From positions 3,436,001-3,500,000 of the forward strand of contig NZ_JAYESJ010000001.1 of the NCBI RefSeq assembly GCF_034720595.1: a stretch of 64,000 nucleotides of DNA, given 5' to 3'. Position numbers and translations under genes: made by a program. The number at the start of each line of letters is the position of its first letter. Within the stretch, counting starts at the first letter, position 1. Positions 59,014-64,000 of this stretch are shown in pieces. The notes below the pieces were generated by a model, which did no database searches, was not told where the DNA came from, and was given only the letters and a program-made list of their open reading frames with translations. This DNA comes from Rhizobium sp. CC-YZS058 (GTDB lineage Bacteria; Pseudomonadota; Alphaproteobacteria; Rhizobiales; Rhizobiaceae).

Positions 59014-59826
59014 TTAAAGGCTGAAATTATCGCCGAGATAGAGCCGGCGCACATCAGGATTGTTGACGATGTCGTCGGCGCGACCATGCGTCAGCACCTC
59101 GCCGGCATGGATGATATAGGCCCGATCGATCAGCCCCAGCGTTTCGCGCACATTGTGGTCGGTGATGAGCACCCCGATGCCACGCGAGGTCAGGTGACGG
59201 ACGAGCGCCTGGATATCGGCGACCGAGATCGGGTCGACACCGGCGAAGGGCTCGTCGAGCAGCATGAAGGTGGGATCGGTGGACAGGGCGCGGGCAATTT
59301 CCAGCCGTCGGCGCTCGCCGCCGGAGAGAGAGACGGCCGCAGCCTTGCGAAGATGCGAGATCGAGAATTCTTCGAGCAGGCCGCGCAGCTTGATATCCTG
59401 CCGGCCGCGATCCGGCTCGTGCAGTTCGAGCACGGCGCGGATGTTCTCCTCCACCGTCAGGCCGCGAAAGATCGATGCCTCCTGCGGGAGATAGCCGACG
59501 CCGAGCCGGGCGCGGCGATACATCGGCATCGTCGTCACGTCGTTGCCGTTGATCTCGATCGAACCCTCATCGACCGGGACCAGGCCGGTGATCATGTAGA
59601 AGCAGGTCGTCTTGCCGGCACCGTTCGGGCCGAGCAGGCCCACAGCTTCGCCGCGCCGCACCACCAGCGACACGCCATTGACGACGCGCCGGTCGCGATA
59701 GGCCTTCGTCAGGCCCCGCGCGATGAGCGTGCCGTCATAGCGCGCCTTCTCGGTCGTCGACAAAGGATCGGGGGCGCCTGAAGGCGCATCGGGCGCCTTG
59801 CGCTTGCGGAGGGAGGGAAGGGCCAC
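59014..59826 (-). CDS. lptB: LPS export ABC transporter ATP-binding protein
   Basis: 270 aa ATPase that powers LPS transport from the inner membrane through LptFGC and the LptA bridge. Walker A is GPNGAGKTTCFYMI; the Q-loop region is LGVGYLPQEASIFRGLTVEENI, characteristic of LptB; the signature is LSGGERRRLEIARAL; Walker B is FMLLDEPFAGVDP. The start codon appears to be GTG at 59826, as no ATG precedes the conserved core. It has an extra 30-residue polar N-terminus, seen in rhizobial LptB. Confidence 0.94.
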   Translation of the reverse strand: MALPSLRKRKAPDAPSGAPDPLSTTEKARYDGTLIARGLTKAYRDRRVVNGVSLVVRRGEAVGLLGPNGAGKTTCFYMITGLVPVDEGSIEINGNDVTTMPMYRRARLGVGYLPQEASIFRGLTVEENIRAVLELHEPDRGRQDIKLRGLLEEFSISHLRKAAAVSLSGGERRRLEIARALSTDPTFMLLDEPFAGVDPISVADIQALVRHLTSRGIGVLITDHNVRETLGLIDRAYIIHAGEVLTHGRADDIVNNPDVRRLYLGDNFSL

Positions 59827-59859
59827 GGTCTGTCTGGCTGTCCTGGATGGTCCGGTGGA

Positions 59860-60417
59860 TCAGTTGGTCTTCTGGGACTTCGGGTCGAGCTGGATCTGCA
59901 CGCGCCCGCCGCAGGCCTCAAGCTGGGCCTCGCCGGTGGCCATGCTGACATTGAGCTGGCAGCCGGTGAAGACGTTCTTGCCTTCCGAGAGAACCACCTG
60001 CTTGCCTTTCAAGACCAGCGTCTGCTGCGCCATGTTGAACTGGCCGGAATCGGCAGTGGCCTGCTGCGTGCCGGACTGGAGGAATACCTTCCTGTCGACC
60101 TCGATCCGGTCGATCTGCGCGTTGCCGCCGGAAATCGAGCCGCCGCCGGCCTTGTAATAGACGACCATGTTGCCGGCCTGCAGCGTGGTGGCGCCCTGCA
60201 CCACCTTGACGTTGCCGGTAAAGATCGCCTTGCTCTCCGGGTCCTTGATCTCCAACTTGTCGCTTTCGATCTGGATCGGCTGGTCGTTCGACAGCTTCAG
60301 CCCGCTCATGCGGCTGTTCGTCTGCTGCGCCAGCGCGGGCGCGGCCGCGGCGACAAGCGCAACTGCGAAAGGCATGGCTTTCGTCAAGGCATTCCGGGAA
60401 AAGCGATAGGCCGACAT
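59860..60417 (-). CDS. lptA: LPS transport periplasmic protein LptA
   Basis: 185 aa. A signal peptide (LTKAMPFAVALVAAAAPALA, cut before QQ) precedes the OstA/LptA beta-jellyroll: QIESDKLEIKDPESKAIFTGNVKVVQG, and TADSGQFNMAQQTLVLKGKQVVLSEGKNVFTG. It forms the periplasmic bridge passing LPS to LptD. ATG 60417 is preferred to a GTG three codons upstream. It is in the lptC-lptA-lptB gene row. Confidence 0.92.
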   Translation of the reverse strand: MSAYRFSRNALTKAMPFAVALVAAAAPALAQQTNSRMSGLKLSNDQPIQIESDKLEIKDPESKAIFTGNVKVVQGATTLQAGNMVVYYKAGGGSISGGNAQIDRIEVDRKVFLQSGTQQATADSGQFNMAQQTLVLKGKQVVLSEGKNVFTGCQLNVSMATGEAQLEACGGRVQIQLDPKSQKTN

Positions 60418-60443
60418 CAGGTGCACCGGGTTCGAGGGAAGCG

Positions 60444-61139
60444 TTAGTTCTCTGCAGTCTTGCGGATGGTGGCCGGATCCACGACGACCTTCACCATGCC
60501 TTCAAAGGTAATGACTTTTCCCTTATCCGTCATCTTCAAAGACTGCGCAACAATCGAACCGCCGCGCATGCTGATTGCAATCGGCGCCTGGCTCTTCATC
60601 TCGCCCGCATTGATATCGAGATAAGCGGAACGGAAGTCCGCGGTTACGCCATTGTTCAGGGAAATCGTAAAGGGCGCGTTCATGTCCAGCGTATTTGCGC
60701 CCCGATCGTAAATGCCGCTTGCCGCATCCACCGTCGCCGTCGTTTCATCGTTGACCGGCATTTCCGCCCGGATCTTCTCCAGCGTGATCATGTTGGGATT
60801 GGCGATATCCTGCAGCGCGCGCTCGGCGCGCATCGAATAGCTGATGTCCTGCTTGTTGCGCCCGGAAATGGCGGGGTTCTGCATGACGATCTTGCCGTTC
60901 TCGATCGTGGCGGTCTCGATATTCAGCTCTTCGGGAAGAAAGGCGCGCACGACGGAAACGGCGACGAAGATCGCCGCGATCAGAACGGCGACCAGCGGCA
61001 GGGCAATCTTCAGCCGACGAACGCGCCGCGAGTGGCGTGCTGCGCGCGCATAGGCGTCCGTGACGGTCGGCCCTGAATGCGGCAGGGCGCCGGGGAAATG
61101 CACATCGTTCGCCATGAAAACCGTCTTCTGAACCACCAT
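60444..61139 (-). CDS. lptC: LPS export protein LptC
   Basis: 231 aa. A basic N-terminus (ARAARHSRRVRRLKIAL) leads into one membrane segment, PLVAVLIAAIFVAVSVVRAFL, then a periplasmic LptC domain (IENGKIVMQNPAISGRNKQDISYSMRAERA, DRGANTLDMNAPFTISLNNG). It hands LPS from LptFG to LptA. ATG 61139 is used; ATG 61115 (MANDVHF) is an equally possible start, and neither has a strong ribosome binding site. It is divergent from sppA. Confidence 0.87.
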   Translation of the reverse strand: MVVQKTVFMANDVHFPGALPHSGPTVTDAYARAARHSRRVRRLKIALPLVAVLIAAIFVAVSVVRAFLPEELNIETATIENGKIVMQNPAISGRNKQDISYSMRAERALQDIANPNMITLEKIRAEMPVNDETTATVDAASGIYDRGANTLDMNAPFTISLNNGVTADFRSAYLDINAGEMKSQAPIAISMRGGSIVAQSLKMTDKGKVITFEGMVKVVVDPATIRKTAEN

Positions 61140-61358
61140 CAGCAGGCCGTCGAACGCAGCCGCGCGCCCGCATGGAATGCAGCCATGAATATGGAGATTG
61201 TTTGGGCGGCAGACAATGGAGGGGCCGAATCTTTAGAAAATCCGCACAAAAGCACCCCGTCGAGACAGGCTTGCCGCGCAGGGCGGCATTTCTCTTTCGT
61301 CGATTCTCCGCTAAGAGCGATGTCCCGCGCCGGCCGGGCGCTGCAAGAGGACGCTGTC

Positions 61359-62315
61359 ATGGATCAACTGGGATTTGCCGATCGGCGGAGCCTGCGACGC
61401 AAGCTCGGCTTCTGGCGTCTTGCCACGATTCTTCTGATCGGGCTCGCGGCCGTCGCAGCCTTTCTGGCCTTTTCCCGGGCCGATGCCGGCGTCGGGCGCG
61501 ACCATATCGCCCGGGTCAGCATCTCCGGCGTCATCCTCGATGACCGCGAGCTGGTCGAGCGGCTGAGCAGGATTGCCGAGACGAGCTCGGTCAAGGGCCT
61601 GATCGTCAGCATCAACTCACCGGGTGGGTCCACCTTCGGCGGAGAGGTGCTTTATGATGCGATCCGTAAGGTGGCGGAAAAGAAGCCCGTCGTCTCGGAT
61701 GTCCGCACGCTTGCGGCCTCGGCCGGCTACATGGTCGCGCTCGCGGGCGATAGGATCGTGGCGGGTGACACATCGATCACCGGCTCGATCGGCGTCCTGT
61801 TCCAGTATCCGCAGGTCAAGACGCTGATGGACAAGATCGGCGTTTCGCTGGAGGAGATCAAATCCTCGCCGCTGAAGGCCGAGCCGAACCCCTTCCATCC
61901 GCCGAGCGACGCGGCGAAGGCGGTGATCCAGGCGATGATCGACGACAGCTACAATTGGTTCGTCGATCTGGTGGCCGAGCGGCGCCAGTTGCCGCGCCAG
62001 GAGGCGCTTGCGCTCGCCGACGGACGCATCTTCACCGGCCGGCAGGCGGTGGGCATGAAACTGATCGACGAACTGGGCGGCGAGCCGGCCCTGCGTGCCT
62101 TCTTCGAAAGCCGCAAGGTGGCCAGGGATCTGCCGATCGTCGATTGGGAACCGCCGAGCAACAGCCTCCCCTTCGGTCTCGGTTCGCTCAGCCTTGCCCT
62201 TCTCCAGTCGCTCGGGCTCGATCCGGCGCGGCTTGCCAGCAGCCTGCCGGACCTTGGCGCAGACAAGTTGTTTCTTGACGGTCTTGTTTCCGTTTGGCAG
62301 GTTGAAGGCCGCTAA
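61359..62315 (+). CDS. sppA: Signal peptide peptidase SppA, short form
   Basis: 318 aa membrane serine peptidase that clears cut signal peptides. One N-terminal membrane segment (LATILLIGLAAVAAFLAF) precedes the S49 domain. The Ser-Lys dyad is Ser121 (AASAGYMVALAG) and Lys173 (SSPLKAEPNPFHPPS), 52 residues apart as in the Bacillus enzyme. SINSPGGSTFGG and TGSIGV are also conserved. ATG 61359 has AGAGGA upstream. It is about half the length of E. coli SppA, as normal for this group. Confidence 0.92.
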   Translation: MDQLGFADRRSLRRKLGFWRLATILLIGLAAVAAFLAFSRADAGVGRDHIARVSISGVILDDRELVERLSRIAETSSVKGLIVSINSPGGSTFGGEVLYDAIRKVAEKKPVVSDVRTLAASAGYMVALAGDRIVAGDTSITGSIGVLFQYPQVKTLMDKIGVSLEEIKSSPLKAEPNPFHPPSDAAKAVIQAMIDDSYNWFVDLVAERRQLPRQEALALADGRIFTGRQAVGMKLIDELGGEPALRAFFESRKVARDLPIVDWEPPSNSLPFGLGSLSLALLQSLGLDPARLASSLPDLGADKLFLDGLVSVWQVEGR

Positions 62316-62486
62316 GACTGCCGGCGGCTGATGCCGGAGGCGGCTGCGGCGTCCGAACAGTCCGACTACCCGGATCAACGCGCGCCTTCAGCCTGCAAGA
62401 CCGGAATGAGCCTGCAGGACTGAGATCGGGTGGGGCAAGCCTGCGGCACGCGATCGAGACAAAGACAATCCATAAAGGGGTGACGG

Positions 62487-62804
62487 GTGATCAAGTCGGA
62501 GCTGGTTCAGATCGTTGCGGCGCGCAACCCGCATCTTTACCACCGCGATGTCGAAAACATCGTCAACGCCGTGCTCGACGAGATTACCGACGCGCTTTCG
62601 GCGGGCAATCGCGTGGAGCTGCGTGGCTTCGGCGCCTTTTCGGTCAAAAACCGTCCTTCCCGCTCGGGGCGCAATCCGCGCACGGGCGACAGCGTCTTCG
62701 TCGAAGAAAAATGGGTGCCGTTCTTCAAGACCGGCAAGGAGCTGCGCGAGCGGCTGAACCCCGGCTCCGATGCCGACATCGACATCGATATCGACGAGGA
62801 TTGA
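62487..62804 (+). CDS. ihfB: Integration host factor subunit beta
   Basis: 105 aa DNA-bending protein of the HU/IHF family. [15 protein letters not shown] at the start, then [29 protein letters not shown] with the beta-arm and its Pro, and [15 protein letters not shown] near the end are diagnostic. An acidic Asp/Ile tail (DIDIDIDED) follows. IHF assists sigma-54 promoters, so it fits with RpoN. The start codon is GTG, with AAGGGG seven bases upstream. Confidence 0.94.
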   Translation: MIKSELVQIVAARNPHLYHRDVENIVNAVLDEITDALSAGNRVELRGFGAFSVKNRPSRSGRNPRTGDSVFVEEKWVPFFKTGKELRERLNPGSDADIDIDIDED

Positions 62805-62937
62805 GCCGCGTCCGGCGCCGTGCCGCTTGAAAAGCCGATGATGATGCGCGGGCCCTGTTTAACAGCGGCGCCACTGCCCTATGTCCCCCGCTCGACCACC
62901 CATTCCCGGTGACCCACCTGTTTCGCGGAGAGTTTCG

Positions 62938-63333
62938 ATGCTGAGAAAGTTGATCAATGTCGTGGTGTTCGTTCCGCTCGGCATCGTTCTCATCGTGCTT
63001 TGCGTCGCCAACCGCCAGCCGGTGAAGCTCGCCTTCAATCCGTTCGATACGGCCGATACGGTGCTGGCGCTGACCGCGCCCTTCTATGTCTTCCTGTTCC
63101 TCGCCCTGATTCTGGGGCTTTTGATCGGCGCTGCTGCCACATGGGTCAGCCAGGGCAAGTATCGGCGCCGCGCGCGGATCGAGGCCAGCGAAGCGCTGAA
63201 ATGGCATCAGGAGGCCGAAAAGCGCCAGGCCCAGGCAGCAGCAGCCCAGCCGTCCACCGTGCCGGCCGGCCAGACGAGCCTTGCGCCGGCCGCCAACCGG
63301 TCGACCGGCCTCGTTGCAGCGAAGCTGCGCTGA
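62938..63333 (+). CDS. lapA: LapA-domain membrane protein
   Basis: 131 aa. Two membrane segments (VVVFVPLGIVLIVLCVANRQPVKLAF, FYVFLFLALILGLLIGAAATWV) match the LapA/DUF1049 domain of lipopolysaccharide assembly protein A, followed by a charged coiled coil and an Ala/Pro tail. In E. coli LapA works with LapB on LpxC turnover; LapB is not seen here. It follows ihfB, a common rhizobial order. Confidence 0.85.
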   Translation: MLRKLINVVVFVPLGIVLIVLCVANRQPVKLAFNPFDTADTVLALTAPFYVFLFLALILGLLIGAAATWVSQGKYRRRARIEASEALKWHQEAEKRQAQAAAAQPSTVPAGQTSLAPAANRSTGLVAAKLR

Positions 63334-63804
63334 TCAGCCTTCCACAGGCTGCCCTTGCGCCTTGCGCAGGGCGGCCGCGGTAAAGCGGGCGAAGAAGCGC
63401 TCGGCGATCCGGTTTGCTCCGGAGGAAACGAGCTTCGAGCCCAGCTGGGCGATCTTGCCGGAAACATCGGCGGTAATTGCGTAAACGAGCAGCGTTTCGG
63501 CTTCGCCGATCGCTTCGAGCCGCACATCGGCGCCGCCCTTGGCAAAGCCGGCGAGGCCCCCCTTCCCTTCTCCTTCGATCCGGTAGCTTTCCGGCGGATT
63601 GAGCGCCGACAGCGTGATGACGCCGGAGAAGGACATGGAAACGAAGCCGAACTTCACCGTAACTACGGCATCGAGCGTGGTCGGCGAGGTCCAGTCGAGC
63701 ATCGAGCAGCCGGGGATGCAGGCTTTCAGCACCTCCGGATCGTTCAGCGCCGCCCAGACATCCTCCCGCGGCAGCGCGATGCGCTCTTCCCCGACCATCT
63801 CCAT
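63334..63804 (-). CDS. CoxG-like SRPBCC protein
   Basis: 156 aa. The CoxG/START-like domain is clear: MVGEERIALPREDVWAALNDPEVLKACIPGC at the N-terminus, then VTVKFGFVSMSFSGVITLSAL and GFAKGGADVRLE. CoxG helps anchor or mature CO dehydrogenase, but this protein lacks the usual C-terminal membrane tail and no cox genes are in view. AGGGGAG precedes the ATG. Its stop codon directly abuts the lapA stop from the other side, so the two genes converge with no space. Confidence 0.82.
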   Translation of the reverse strand: MEMVGEERIALPREDVWAALNDPEVLKACIPGCSMLDWTSPTTLDAVVTVKFGFVSMSFSGVITLSALNPPESYRIEGEGKGGLAGFAKGGADVRLEAIGEAETLLVYAITADVSGKIAQLGSKLVSSGANRIAERFFARFTAAALRKAQGQPVEG

Positions 63805-64000
63805 GCACGACCACTCCCCTTGCCTCCGGCGCAGGCGGCCGGGCGCTCGAATGTAAGTTGGGATAAGACTTTGCCAAGAGCGGCGGCGATGCTATTTGCA
63901 CGCAAGCCGCATCTGACGGCTCGATATGACGAGAAGGCACGTCTCCTTGAAGGACAAGACCAGACGCCCGGGAGGCCGGCCGGACGCGCCGAAGCGCCAG

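Noticed and set aside
63926..64000. Possible start of another plus-strand gene (MTRRHVSLKDKTRRPGG)
   Set aside because: Open for only 25 codons to the window edge, no ribosome binding site, and Arg/Pro-rich sequence without a recognisable pattern.

Overview
The window is a GC-rich chromosomal segment of an alphaproteobacterium. It is almost certainly from the Rhizobiaceae (Rhizobium/Agrobacterium/Sinorhizobium relatives), but genus and species cannot be fixed from the sequence alone. The assignment rests on gene order. The runs glnD-mutS-tme, ptsN-hpf-rpoN-lptBAC, lnt-corC-ybeY-phoH-miaB, the dmeRF pair, and an hsp20-DUF1150 pair behind a ROSE-like RNA thermometer are all familiar from rhizobia. 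About 63 protein genes fill the window. No rRNA, tRNA, CRISPR array, insertion sequence or prophage was seen.

Layout. 1-3.7 kb: sensor kinase (cut by the window edge) and a chemoreceptor ending in an NWEEF tail. 4.0-7.3 kb: rpmH-rnpA-yidC-engB, for ribosome, RNase P and membrane protein assembly. 7.3-14.6 kb: a more accessory stretch with an exported MsrB, an anti-sigma factor without a sigma gene, argB, a ParE-type toxin-antitoxin pair, a pyrimidine 5'-nucleotidase, an EF-hand protein, an RTX serralysin-like protease and a general stress flavin-binding protein. 14.7-20.6 kb: LOG protein, dapD, two related palindromic elements, an aldo/keto reductase, the dmeRF metal efflux operon and dapE. 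20.6-29.0 kb: membrane protein, truA, fmt, a decayed AraC regulator, def, rmuC, ribokinase, a YqjD-like protein, a nucleoside hydrolase, hsp20 and a DUF1150 gene.

29.0-51.1 kb is a 22-kb run with every gene on the minus strand. In transcription order it reads mutS, glnD, murJ, VOC, ATPase, trpS, usp, nifU-like, tsaB, rimI, plsC, miaB, phoH, ybeY, corC, lnt, praR-like, metK, trmB. It joins mismatch repair, nitrogen sensing, lipid II flipping, tRNA modification, ribosome maturation, lipoprotein acylation and SAM synthesis. 51.2-55.6 kb: malic enzyme, then an SDR/FAD-oxidase pair. 55.7-61.1 kb: lptC-lptA-lptB-rpoN-hpf-ptsN, joining LPS transport, sigma-54, ribosome hibernation and the nitrogen PTS. 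61.4-63.8 kb: sppA, ihfB, lapA and a CoxG-like gene.

The cell this implies is a free-living or plant-associated heterotroph with strong nitrogen control (GlnD, RpoN, PtsN, IHF), heat and stress responses, and metal efflux. The most notable non-coding signals are a pair of related ~75-bp inverted repeats closing dapD, a bulged-G hairpin over the hsp20 ribosome binding site, an RcnR/CsoR-type operator before dmeR, an AT-rich palindrome before metK, and a terminator hairpin placed just before trmB. No clearly unprecedented multi-gene system was found.
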